Source: Desulforadius tongensis
Lineage (GTDB): Bacteria; Bacillota; Desulfotomaculia; Desulfotomaculales; Desulfohalotomaculaceae
Assembly (NCBI RefSeq): GCF_016907915.1
Contig: NZ_JAFBCW010000014.1
Coordinates: forward strand, 1-64,000
Direction: 5' to 3'
Length of the DNA: 64,000 nt
Below are positions 32,826-40,981 of the stretch, in pieces (positions within the stretch are counted from its first letter, which is position 1; every line of letters begins with the position of its first letter). The notes under the pieces were generated by a model. The model was not told the DNA's origin. It did not search any database and saw only the letters and a program-made list of their open reading frames with translations. The position numbers were made by a program, and so were the translations under genes.

Positions 32826-34868
32826 TTACACCCCCGTCTTAATAATCAAGTTGCCGTAATGATCTACAGTTACAGACTGCCCCGGATAAACGACGGTAGA
32901 TGCCGATTGTTCTTCTACTATAGCAGGACCCTCAATGGTTACCTCGGCGGCCAGTTTTTCACGGTCATATACTTTGGTTTTAATCCAACCTTCTTCTTCA
33001 TAAAGAACCGGTCTTATTTCTTTTAATGCTTCTTCTGCATTACCGCCCACTTTATCCAATTTATATAATTCCGGTTTTTGAACAGTTCCAAAGGCAACCA
33101 AGTGCAGGTTAACAATCTCGGTCTGGGCCTCTTCCAATTTAAAGGTATAATGCTGTTCATGGATATCATGGAAGCGGCTAATCACTTCTTTAACCGTTTC
33201 TTCGTCCATTTCCCCATTGGGCACCGGAACTTTAACGGTATGTTCCTGCCCCAGGTAACGCATGTCTGCATAACGTGAGAAAATTACCTTATCCTGCTCA
33301 ATACCTTGGCTCTGATATTGCGCCAGCGCCTCTTCTTCAATTATCTTCCACTCTTTATTTAACTGATCAAGGTCAACCTCATTGAATCGTTTAATGTAAG
33401 TCTGAACAAAGTCACTGCGCAGATCAGTCATTAACATGCCCCAGGCCGAGAACACTGAACCCGCTACCGGAACAATAACCTTGCTCACACCCAGTTCTTT
33501 GGCCAACGCAGCTGCGTGCATCGGGCCGCCGCCGCCAAAGGCTACCATGGCAAATTCACGGGGGTCATAACCTCTTCTTACAGAAATTAACTTTAAGGCA
33601 TTTAACATGTTGGAATTGGCAATACGGATAATACCCAGCGCTGCCTCATCTACCGACATGTTGAAGTGCTTGGCCACTTTTTCATAAATGGCTTCTTCTA
33701 CTTTATCTAAGTCCACTTCGTTATCAAAGTTTTTGGCAGACAAACGCCCGGTAATTAAGCTGGCATCTGTGGTTGTAGGTTCAGTACCACCGCGCCCGTA
33801 AGCAACAGGCCCAGGCAGTGCCCCTGCAGACTGGGGGCCAACCTTCAGTGAACCGGCATCGTCAATCCAGGCAATGGAACCACCACCATTACCAATTTCA
33901 ACAATATCAACCACCGGCACTTTAATCGGGTATCCGGCTGTGCGGTCTGTCTTTTCAATTTTATATTCGGTAGTAACTTTCACTTCACCATTATCAATTA
34001 GTGAACATTTTGCGGTCGTTCCACCGATATCGAAAGCAATAATATTCTTCTCGCCTATAATCTGACCTAAAACCGCGGCACCAAAAACACCGGCTACCGG
34101 GCCGGATTCCACCATATTGATAGGTGTAACTTTGGACTGGGCAAAGGTAGTGGTACCGCCGTTAGACTGCATAATATATTTACGGCCTTCTGCACCAATC
34201 TCACTTAACCTGGATTCCAGCCTGTCAATATATTTTGATGCTACGGGTTTAACATAGGAGTTTAATACACAGGTACTGGTGCGTTCATACTCACGCCATT
34301 CTTTGGTTACTTCGTGGGAAGCGGTAACTGCCACTTCCGGCCAAAGTTCCTTAATTACCTCTACAGTTTGCTGCTCGTGTACGGGATTAGCATATGCGTG
34401 AAGATAGGCTACTGCAATAGCTTCAACATTTTCTTTCTTAAAGTATTCAACTATATTTTTAATTTGTTCTTTATTTAAGGGAGTTAATACCTCTCCTTTA
34501 TAATTCAAGCGTTCTTCCACTTCCCTGCGCAAATAACGCGGAACAAAGGGAGCCGGCTTTTGGTAGCGAATATTAAACAAATCAGGACGGTTGCCGCGTG
34601 CTATTTCTAAAACATCACGAAATCCCTTTGTGGTAATGAGCCCTGTTTTAGCACCTTTACGTTCAGTTAAAGCATTAATAATAACAGTTGTACCATGAAT
34701 GAAAGTCTCAATTTCTTTTGCATTTATACCACTTTTTTCAATAACATCTATAACCCCTTGTTCAAAGTTGGGAGGCGTGGTATGACTTTTGGCAATTGTA
34801 GTTTTTCCTTGCTCATCAACGGAAACCAAATCTGTAAAGGTTCCCCCAATGTCAGTTGCGACCCGCAT
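32826..34868 (-). CDS. hyuA: Hydantoinase A / oxoprolinase subunit A family protein
   Basis: This protein of about 680 residues is an ASKHA-fold ATPase subunit: MRVATDIGGTFTDLV at the N-terminus (phosphate 1 loop), HGTTVIINALTERKGAKTGLITTKGF, then AFDIGGTTAKCSLI (second loop), NGGGSIAWID and AFGGGGPMHAAALA. I choose the ATG at 34868 with AAGGGTGG upstream; 24 further upstream codons are open but not conserved. It uses ATP to activate a cyclic amide for hydrolysis with HyuB. A 71-bp piece of this gene appears in the mosaic at 38499-38569. Confidence 0.9.
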   Translation of the reverse strand: MRVATDIGGTFTDLVSVDEQGKTTIAKSHTTPPNFEQGVIDVIEKSGINAKEIETFIHGTTVIINALTERKGAKTGLITTKGFRDVLEIARGNRPDLFNIRYQKPAPFVPRYLRREVEERLNYKGEVLTPLNKEQIKNIVEYFKKENVEAIAVAYLHAYANPVHEQQTVEVIKELWPEVAVTASHEVTKEWREYERTSTCVLNSYVKPVASKYIDRLESRLSEIGAEGRKYIMQSNGGTTTFAQSKVTPINMVESGPVAGVFGAAVLGQIIGEKNIIAFDIGGTTAKCSLIDNGEVKVTTEYKIEKTDRTAGYPIKVPVVDIVEIGNGGGSIAWIDDAGSLKVGPQSAGALPGPVAYGRGGTEPTTTDASLITGRLSAKNFDNEVDLDKVEEAIYEKVAKHFNMSVDEAALGIIRIANSNMLNALKLISVRRGYDPREFAMVAFGGGGPMHAAALAKELGVSKVIVPVAGSVFSAWGMLMTDLRSDFVQTYIKRFNEVDLDQLNKEWKIIEEEALAQYQSQGIEQDKVIFSRYADMRYLGQEHTVKVPVPNGEMDEETVKEVISRFHDIHEQHYTFKLEEAQTEIVNLHLVAFGTVQKPELYKLDKVGGNAEEALKEIRPVLYEEEGWIKTKVYDREKLAAEVTIEGPAIVEEQSASTVVYPGQSVTVDHYGNLIIKTGV

Positions 34869-34912
34869 GGTTAACCACCCTTCTATAAAATTTATAGTTT
34901 CCCGCTGTCTCT

Positions 34913-35476
34913 TTAAAAGATCACCGGTGTCAATACGCACAGTATCTTTGCTTTTTGTTCCAATGGATTAAACCAGAAATGAGGTAATTTAGATGGATAA
35001 TGTATTGAATCTCCTTTTTTTAACAAATACTCTTGGCCATCCACATTAAAAATAACAGCGCCTTCTAAAACGTAGAAGAATTCCTCTCCAGGATGACTAA
35101 ATTTTGCTTCATGCGTTTTCCCGGGGTCCAGGGTAACAAGAAGGGGTTCCAATACTTTTCCCGAAAATTCCCCGCTCAATCTCGTATATTTAGCACTTGA
35201 ACCTTCAATGCGAAAGGTTTTTTGTTCTTCAGCCTTAACTACAAAATTTTTATTCTGATAACTGTCAAAAAAAATGGTTATAGGGACATTTAATGCATCA
35301 GCAATTTTTTTTAAAGAAGTAATGGCTAATGAGGATGTGCCCCTTTCTACCTGGGAAAGGAAACTAACAGATAATCCTGTTTTTTCACTAAGATCTTTTA
35401 AAGTTAGATTTTGCTGGTTACGTAGTTCACGGATTTTTTCGCAGATTTCTTTAATTTTCTTCACTCCTTTTTGCAT
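34913..35476 (-). CDS. XRE-family regulator with C-terminal cupin
   Basis: This 187-residue protein has an N-terminal XRE helix-turn-helix (IRELRNQQNLTLKDLSEKTG, SVSFLSQVERGTSSL), a short linker, and a cupin-2 domain at about 105-185 (HPGEEFFYVLEGAVIF, KKGDSIHYPSKLPHFW). The type senses a small ligand in the cupin barrel, as in PuuR/SutR-like regulators, and usually controls the adjacent catabolic genes. It is first in the hydantoin operon, 44 bases before hyuA. The AT-rich upstream zone carries direct repeats that could be its operator. Confidence 0.87.
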   Translation of the reverse strand: MQKGVKKIKEICEKIRELRNQQNLTLKDLSEKTGLSVSFLSQVERGTSSLAITSLKKIADALNVPITIFFDSYQNKNFVVKAEEQKTFRIEGSSAKYTRLSGEFSGKVLEPLLVTLDPGKTHEAKFSHPGEEFFYVLEGAVIFNVDGQEYLLKKGDSIHYPSKLPHFWFNPLEQKAKILCVLTPVIF

Positions 35477-35539
35477 TCTAAAAACTGAAAATCCTTAAAG
35501 TTAAATGGGAAATTATGCTGTAGATTAAATATTTATTAT

Positions 35540-35571
35540 TTTACTTTAATAAATTACACATTTACTTAAAT
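35540..35571. promoter_or_regulatory. Candidate operator upstream of the XRE-cupin regulator
   Basis: TTTACTTTAAT (35540-35550) and ATTTACTTAAAT (35560-35571) repeat the core TTTACTT with a 20-base period, two helical turns, about 65-95 bases before the regulator start. AT-richness makes chance possible. Confidence 0.3.
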
Positions 35572-36007
35572 TTTTCCTGCTGCACTATAAAAATTTTTAT
35601 AAAATTTTTACACTGACATTGTACAAAATTTGTTAGTTTTTTAGACATTTTAAACATCAAAAAAGGCGAAGCCTTTAATCTTAAAAAAATCCCACGGATA
35701 ATTCCATGGGATTCCCTTACCTCAGTCCACTACCATAGAAATCTTTTTAAGTATATGATCTCCTGGAATTTTATTGTATAATGATGAGTAAAAGCTTAAT
35801 TGCTTTGGCTCCAGTCGAAGCATGAAAAAAACCTTAAAATCAAGGCTTGAGGCACTTTTTCTGTTTTTGAACCGAAGTTACCCCTAACTAACGTGATTTT
35901 ATAGAGACTTTTTCACCAGTCTCGAACCGTCCCCTTGGCTTTGAAAAATTTTTTCATGCAAAGCTAGTGATCAAAGCTATATACTAAAAGCCATGATACC
36001 AGGTTTT
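35572..36007. other. Gene-free AT-rich spacer with hairpins and a possible IS end
   Basis: No coding region is supported. Hairpins are present: AAAGGC-gaa-GCCTTT (about 35662-35676) and ATCCCACGG-ataatt-CCATGGGAT (about 35688-35712). Around 35910-35935, GAGACT-ttttcacc-AGTCTC is followed by GAACCGTCCCC, a motif I associate loosely with ends of decayed insertion sequences; unproven. Confidence 0.35.
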
Positions 36008-36619
36008 TTATATTTTGGCATCATTATAATTTTCAATAAGAAATGCTTCGAGCTGCTTAAAAAATTCCCAATGAGTATTTATTGTACCTTTAACTTTTTC
36101 ATTTGTCACTGTAGAAAGACTATCATCTAAAGATATTGTATTCAAGGAAATACTATAATTACCAAAGCTTGCTAATGTCTCAATTATTATAGGCCTAGGA
36201 ATATCATGATACTTTTCTATAATGTTAACATTATCAAATGGAGAAATAATTTGATAAAAAACTATACCTTTTTTAGAATTACTAGGTGTAAAAATCAAAT
36301 TTACTTTAACTAAATTTTTATGCTGTTTGTCTTGAAAGAATATTTCATATTTAGACGGCTTTTCTACATTATCATCTATGCTATCTGATTGCCTTGAATC
36401 AATTTTAAGACCTTCTGGAAATGTATGAGACATCATTGTTGTCTCATTTTTACTAATAATTTCAAAATTGAGTGGTTTAAAGTTATTTAAAACATTAGAA
36501 TGTAATTCTTCAAAATTAGCATATGAATCTTCTTTAAATGTCGCCTGATTATTACACCCAATAACGCTTGTAGTAACAAATAACATAAAAACGATAAGAA
36601 ACAAATAAATTCTTCTCAT
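36008..36619 (-). CDS. Putative lipoprotein of unknown function
   Basis: This protein of about 203 residues has a short basic N-terminus, a hydrophobic core and a lipobox TSVIGC, so it is probably exported and lipid-anchored. The mature part is mixed alpha/beta with KYEIFFQDKQ and an ending GTINTHWEFFKQLEAFLIEN. No family recognised. The ATG at 36619 (about 12 bases after AAGGAGG) is preferred to a TTG at 36628 lying three bases from that site. AT-rich, like the surrounding degraded region. Confidence 0.6.
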   Translation of the reverse strand: MRRIYLFLIVFMLFVTTSVIGCNNQATFKEDSYANFEELHSNVLNNFKPLNFEIISKNETTMMSHTFPEGLKIDSRQSDSIDDNVEKPSKYEIFFQDKQHKNLVKVNLIFTPSNSKKGIVFYQIISPFDNVNIIEKYHDIPRPIIIETLASFGNYSISLNTISLDDSLSTVTNEKVKGTINTHWEFFKQLEAFLIENYNDAKI

Positions 36620-36793
36620 ATCAAACAACTTCCTCCTTAAACCACTATATAATAATTAAGGATAGGTATAATACCTACCCTTAATTATAGATTTACCAAA
36701 TTCTAATAGGGAATGAAATTGATAAGTAGTTGGGATGAATAATACAACCAGCCGGTTCAGTATAATAAACATAAACCCATTTACACAAAATAA

Positions 36794-37077
36794 TTTACAC
36801 TCCCTCCGGGAACCCCAGAATCTTCTTATAGAGCTTATGAAAGGGTTTCCATGGACCCTGTAAGCGGTAATGCTTTAACTGCAGAAGAAAATGGTTGCTC
36901 CGGTTTTACGATTCACGGTGGTGATCCTGAAGCCAATACTGATGCAACTTGGTACAATTACGCCCAACATACGGTTGCATCAGGATATCTAGCAATAACC
37001 AAGATGCCTTAATTAAAAAGATTAAAGAAATTGCAAGTGCAGATGCGGTAGGCAAAGTTACAGTAAATAACATCTAA
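36794..37077 (+). pseudogene. L,D-transpeptidase (YkuD family), frameshifted fragment
   Basis: The first frame encodes RAYERVSMDPVSGNAL and CSGFTIHGGDPEANTD. A shift of frame at about 36960 then joins RPTYGCIRISSNNQDALIKK and a KVTVNNI tail to the stop at 37075-37077. The HGG and YGCIR pieces are the two halves of the YkuD catalytic motif. The N-terminal half of the gene and any start are missing; the frame is closed by a stop at 36791. The remaining sequence to 37115 is not coding. Confidence 0.75.
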
Positions 37078-37115
37078 GCAAGTAGTGTGCTCAAGGGTAG
37101 GGTTTAGCCCTACCC

Positions 37116-37892
37116 TTAATACTTAAATCTATAGTTAGGACTAGGCATATTTACTATTTCTTCACGTGATACAGCTCTTATAAACTCAATACTATCTTGA
37201 TTGTTAAAATATCTATAAAGTTTAAATTTGTTTGGAGGATATTCACTTACAAAGTCAAGTCCTTCACCGTTACGATGCCATAGAATGTAAGCGATAGTAA
37301 TATAATCGTTTTCTGTTGGAATTAGTGATAAGAAATTTTTATCCAGATCATAAATTGCTAGATTGCTTTTTGAGGTATTGCCGAAGGCAAAAGCCAATTT
37401 GTTTTTGTCGGGTGACCAACTGTAAGCGTGAATTGTTTCTACGAATCCATTTTTAGCTGTTTTCAACATGTCATTTAGCATGAAATGTTCTCCTGTATTA
37501 AGATTAACAACAAGTACTTTATAACCGTAGTGATAAAATAATTTTAAGGCCAGGTAATCTTTATTTGCTGATAAACCTACTGAACTAATTGATAACGGTT
37601 TTTCTGTGAACATAATTTCGAAGTTCTTGTTCTCTTTTTTTATCATAATGGAAGTTATGACTGAATTAGAAAGGTATTTTTCTTTTGCAAGGGATTTATT
37701 GGCTATTAATGTTATATTATCTTCTTTCCATGGTACTAGCACCCGACCGTTCTCCAGTATAGGTGACACGTCGAAATCTAGCTTTTTATCATTAAGAGTA
37801 ACGGTAACTAGTTCAGCAGCCATAACACTACTTGGTAAACTGGCTACTAAAAATACTCCAACCAAGAGAAACGCTAACCACTTCTTCTTCAC
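37116..37892 (-). CDS. Secreted protein with short stalk-like N-terminus and propeller-like repeats
   Basis: This protein of about 258 residues has a clear signal peptide (KKKWLAFLLVGVFLVASLPSSVMA). A short piece then resembles the first half of a copper-amine-oxidase-like domain (LNDKKLDFDVSPILENGRVLVPW). The rest has WSPDKNKLAFAF and LAIYDLDKNFLSL blades typical of TolB/WD-like beta propellers. Only two or three blades fit, so the protein may be shortened. I prefer GTG 37892 (eight bases after AGGGGAG) over TTG 37898. Function unknown, likely cell-surface. Confidence 0.6.
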   Translation of the reverse strand: MKKKWLAFLLVGVFLVASLPSSVMAAELVTVTLNDKKLDFDVSPILENGRVLVPWKEDNITLIANKSLAKEKYLSNSVITSIMIKKENKNFEIMFTEKPLSISSVGLSANKDYLALKLFYHYGYKVLVVNLNTGEHFMLNDMLKTAKNGFVETIHAYSWSPDKNKLAFAFGNTSKSNLAIYDLDKNFLSLIPTENDYITIAYILWHRNGEGLDFVSEYPPNKFKLYRYFNNQDSIEFIRAVSREEIVNMPSPNYRFKY

Positions 37893-37974
37893 TGGCAAAA
37901 CTCCCCTTGAAATTTTCTCTATAAAGTATTAACGAAAGTAACTACTATTTGGTTCCCTCACAACTACCACATTT

Positions 37975-38388
37975 TTACTCTCCCAGTGACTTCAATATCC
38001 TTTCGTATTCGTCCCGGTTACCCTCGTCATTTACAAGCATATATCCCTGAACGTGAATTCCATTTTTAGTAAAAGCATATTGACATCTATATTTAGCCCA
38101 AGGGAAAATATCGCTTATTTTTCCCGGCGCTTCTAAACTGTCAGTAAATATTATTTGTTCTTCTCGGTCTGGACTTGGGTCTTTTATCTGGGTTACCATC
38201 AACACTTCAAATTTCCCCGGGTCATACCACAGTTGTTTTACCATCTTTTCAGTCGGTATCCCTGGGTTATCCCATAAATATTCCGTAGTGTTGAAATCGT
38301 TCCGGTAGATACTTAGGAGTAATAAGGTCATAACCGGACTGATTTTTTGCTTCCTCTGCAGTTACCTGTACATACCCCTGCCGCAATC
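37975..38388 (-). pseudogene. DUF4367-like protein, frameshifted and 5'-truncated
   Basis: An ATG at 38331 gives a 118-codon frame, but the upstream sequence in another frame encodes VTAEEAKNQSGYDLITPKYL, a typical DUF4367 opening (EEA...PKYLPE). It continues to a stop shortly after, while the downstream frame picks up EYLWDNPGIPTEKMVKQLWY and KFEVLMVTQIKDPSPDREE. A frameshift around 38285-38300 therefore splits one gene. Its 5' side ends abruptly at about 38388, exactly where the mosaic of hyu-operon fragments begins, so the gene was also truncated by that rearrangement. The 118-codon frame alone could still be translated. Confidence 0.65.
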
Positions 38389-38579
38389 GCTGTAATTATT
38401 AACTAATTGACTGGTCCAGGTGGCAAACCATAAAATAAGGAAACCCCAGAAAGGAAAACCAAGGTTAACCATTACCTGAACACTATCCGCACTTTCACTA
38501 TCATGGAAGCGGCTAATCACTTCTTTAACCGTTTCTTTGTCCATTTCCCCATTGGACACCGGAACTTTAGCCTGTGCAG
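38389..38579 (-). repeat. Three-part mosaic copied from the NCS1 permease and hyuA genes
   Basis: Bases 38389-38495 match 28610-28716 (permease) with one or two differences. Bases 38499-38569 match 33164-33234 (hyuA) with two differences. Bases 38563-38579 match 29201-29217 (permease) exactly, joined through the shared word AACTTTA. On the minus strand it encodes a chimeric peptide with ETVKEVISRFHD fused to VQVMVNLGFPFWGFL. The order of the pieces does not match the operon, so it is not a simple deletion of a second copy. Confidence 0.9.
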
Positions 38580-38640
38580 CCGAACTTAAATCTACTTCCC
38601 TGTACTCACTTTGGGTTGATAAAAATTTTCATCTGCCGTA

Positions 38641-39297
38641 TCAGCCGACTTCTTGGACATAACCGTTTTTAAGGTTCAAAATTTTATCTCCCAAAAATCG
38701 GGCCTCTTCTTCATCATGGGTTACTATAATAAACGGTATTTGCCACCGCCGGTGCAGTATTTTAAGCTCCCTTCTAAGGTTAATTCTCATATCTCTATCC
38801 ACAGCACTAAGGGGTTCATCTAAAAGCAGCAGCTTGGGCTGCACTGCCAACGCCCTGGCCAGAGCAACCCGCTGCTTTTCTCCACCGGAAAGCTGATACG
38901 GATAGCGTTCAACTAAATGTCCAACTCCAAAAGATTCCAGTAATTCCATACAATAATGCTCACATGAATTTCTCCGCTGTTTTTTACTTCTGAGCCCGTA
39001 CATTACGTTTTCTCTAACCGTTAAATGGGGAAAGAGAGCGTAATCCTGAAAAAGATAGCCAATATCTCTATACCGGGTAGGCACGTTGATCTTTTCTGCG
39101 GAAGAATATAAAACCTTGCTGTTAAGTTTAATCCACCCTGTGGAAGGGGTTAACAATCCTGCCAGGCAGTGTAAAATTGTGGTCTTACCCGCACCTGAAG
39201 GAGCCCATAATACCATGATTTGATTTTTCAGCTTAAACTCTACGTTTAAATCAAAACGCCACAGTTTTTTACTAAAATTAACTTCCAGCACCTTCAT
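38641..39297 (-). CDS. modC: Molybdate ABC transporter ATPase (ModC-like, lacking the Mop domain)
   Basis: This ATPase of about 218 residues has Walker A APSGAGKTT, Q-loop LFQDYALFPHLT, signature LSGGEKQRVALARALA, Walker B LLLLDEPLSAVD and switch His in IVTHDEEEA. The protein ends shortly after the ATPase core, so the C-terminal molybdate-binding (TOBE/Mop) domain of classic ModC is missing. ATG 39297 (MKVLEVNF) is chosen, a 20-base overlap with modB; upstream in-frame codons are not conserved. It powers molybdate or tungstate uptake with ModA and ModB. Confidence 0.85.
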   Translation of the reverse strand: MKVLEVNFSKKLWRFDLNVEFKLKNQIMVLWAPSGAGKTTILHCLAGLLTPSTGWIKLNSKVLYSSAEKINVPTRYRDIGYLFQDYALFPHLTVRENVMYGLRSKKQRRNSCEHYCMELLESFGVGHLVERYPYQLSGGEKQRVALARALAVQPKLLLLDEPLSAVDRDMRINLRRELKILHRRWQIPFIIVTHDEEEARFLGDKILNLKNGYVQEVG

Positions 39298-39961
39298 CAC
39301 CGCTCGCATTCTTTTTCGTCCACCGGTTAACACAGTATATCACTGCAAAACTAAAAACGGTAATTATAGTTACCAGCGCCCTGGCTGTGGCATTGTCACC
39401 GGCTTCCACCGCAAAGTAAATAGCCAACGGCATGGTTTGGGTTTGACCGGGTATATTACCTGCCACCATCAAAGTGGCTCCAAATTCACCCATCGCCCGG
39501 GCAAAGGACAATACCACGCCGGCAATTATGCCGGGCAAAGCCAGCGGCAGAGTGACAGTGAAGAAAATCCTCACTTCCCCGGCGCCCAGTGTTCTGGCCG
39601 CCTTTTCATAGTTCACATCTACACTTTTAAAGGCAGCACCGGCACTTTGATACATAAGCGGAAAAGACACTACAGTGGCAGCCAGCACAGCAGCCCACCA
39701 GGTAAATATTATTGTAATTCCCATATTGTATAATGTTTTCCCCAAAATACCGTTTTTGCCGATAAGCATCAGTAAACCATAGCCAACTACCGATGGAGGC
39801 AATACCATGGGCAGGGTAATAATTGCTTCCAATATATTTTTGCCGGGAAAATCACGCCTGGCCATCAGTCTGGCCAACGGCAGCCCCAGGCAGGTAACAA
39901 CCAAAACGGCAATTAATCCCACCCGGATTGATAAAATTACCGGATGCCAGTCATTCAGCAT
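39278..39961 (-). CDS. modB: Molybdate ABC transporter permease
   Basis: This 227-residue permease has five to six membrane helices and the EAA loop (KAARTLGAGEVRIFFTVTLPLALPGI). The ITLPMVLPPSVVGYGLL and RAMGEFGATLMVAGNIPGQT segments are hallmarks of ModB/CysU-type permeases. It lies nine bases after modA and overlaps modC. The substrate could be molybdate or tungstate; the Moco-enzyme operon directly upstream favours molybdate. Confidence 0.9.
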   Translation of the reverse strand: MLNDWHPVILSIRVGLIAVLVVTCLGLPLARLMARRDFPGKNILEAIITLPMVLPPSVVGYGLLMLIGKNGILGKTLYNMGITIIFTWWAAVLAATVVSFPLMYQSAGAAFKSVDVNYEKAARTLGAGEVRIFFTVTLPLALPGIIAGVVLSFARAMGEFGATLMVAGNIPGQTQTMPLAIYFAVEAGDNATARALVTIITVFSFAVIYCVNRWTKKNASGDEGAGS

Positions 39962-39970
39962 AATATCACC

Positions 39971-40756
39971 TTAGTTATTCAGAGGTATAAAACCGTACTG
40001 GGCAAATATTTCAGCAGCTTCTTTTGAAGCCAGGAATGAAACGAATTTGCGCGCTTCTTCTTCATTTCTGCTGCTTTTAAGAACTGCCACCGGGTAAATA
40101 ATAGGCTTATGAGTGTTTTCAGGCGCCACCGCCACCACCTTGGCATTTTTCGCCAAGAGAGCATCTGTATTATATACCAGACCGGCATCAACATTCCCCG
40201 TATCAACATAGGACAGCACCTGACGGACAGTTTTGGCCAGCAGTAATTTTGATTGCAATTGTTCCCATATATTTAGCGATGTTAATACCTCTTTGCCATA
40301 GCGACCTGCGGGTACAGACTCCGGCTCCCCGATACTGATCTTAGATACCTCCGGTTTGATTAGATCTGAAAAATCTTTGATACTGCTGTCTTTGCTCACC
40401 AGCAGCACTATCCGGTTGGATACCAAGTTCTTACGGGAATCCTCTATAATCAACTGTTTTTCTGCCAGGGCATCCATCTTAGCTTTACTGGCAGAGATAA
40501 ATACATCTACCGGAGCTCCTTCTTCTATTTGTTTTTGCAAAGTACCCGAAGAAGCAAAATTGTAATTAATGGTAACATTAGGATTTCGCTCGGTATATAC
40601 CGCTTTTAATTCATTGGCCACATCCGTTAAGCTGGCCGCTGTAGAAACGGTTAATTCTACCTTTTGGGCAGCAGTTTCTTTTTCCCCGAAACTGCAGCCT
40701 GCAGCGGCAGGCATTAAACAAAGCAATAAAGTAATTACTACAAATAATTTTTTCAT
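39971..40756 (-). CDS. modA: Molybdate-binding lipoprotein
   Basis: This 261-residue periplasmic-type binding protein has a lipobox ending AAAGC (Cys-21) for membrane anchoring. The ligand-site patterns are STAASLTDVANELKAVY, FASSGTLQKQIEEGAPVDVFISA and the late DTGNVDAGLVYNTDAL, all typical of ModA. A GAGGGAGGAG site precedes the ATG. It leads the modABC operon, which follows the aldehyde oxidoreductase operon behind a structured leader. Confidence 0.92.
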   Translation of the reverse strand: MKKLFVVITLLLCLMPAAAGCSFGEKETAAQKVELTVSTAASLTDVANELKAVYTERNPNVTINYNFASSGTLQKQIEEGAPVDVFISASKAKMDALAEKQLIIEDSRKNLVSNRIVLLVSKDSSIKDFSDLIKPEVSKISIGEPESVPAGRYGKEVLTSLNIWEQLQSKLLLAKTVRQVLSYVDTGNVDAGLVYNTDALLAKNAKVVAVAPENTHKPIIYPVAVLKSSRNEEEARKFVSFLASKEAAEIFAQYGFIPLNN

Positions 40757-40846
40757 TATTATATCTCCTCCCTCTTAAAAATCTAAATCTGTATTTGCAT
40801 TTATAACCCGGTACCTGCTGCAACATTCCCCCCTTCTTTAAGTAAA

Positions 40847-40976
40847 AAACCACTGTATAAACAGCGGTTGTGGTTTATTAAAAATATTTAATTGTACCCC
40901 TGTGACAGTACAAAAGGGGTTCACCAGGACAACCGCCCGGTTGAAAAATACGCAATTAACAATCACGTATTACATA
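40847..40976 (-). promoter_or_regulatory. Structured modABC leader with terminator and possible antiterminator
   Basis: On the minus strand the leader folds into CAACCG-gg-CGGTTG (about 40930-40943) and ACCCC-loop-GGGGT (about 40896-40920), then a terminator hairpin (40847-40876, AAACCAC...GTGGTTT) followed by TTTTTT. The left arm of the terminator contains ACAACCGC (complement at 40864-40871), which is perfectly complementary to GCGGTTGT of the first hairpin (complement at 40929-40936). Pairing of these two would break the terminator, the layout of an attenuator or riboswitch. No known class is recognised. Confidence 0.5.
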
Positions 40977-40981
40977 TAACG

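Noticed and set aside
36794-37077. Programmed frameshift in the L,D-transpeptidase
   Set aside because: No slippery heptamer or downstream pseudoknot is visible, and the N-terminal half of the gene is missing.
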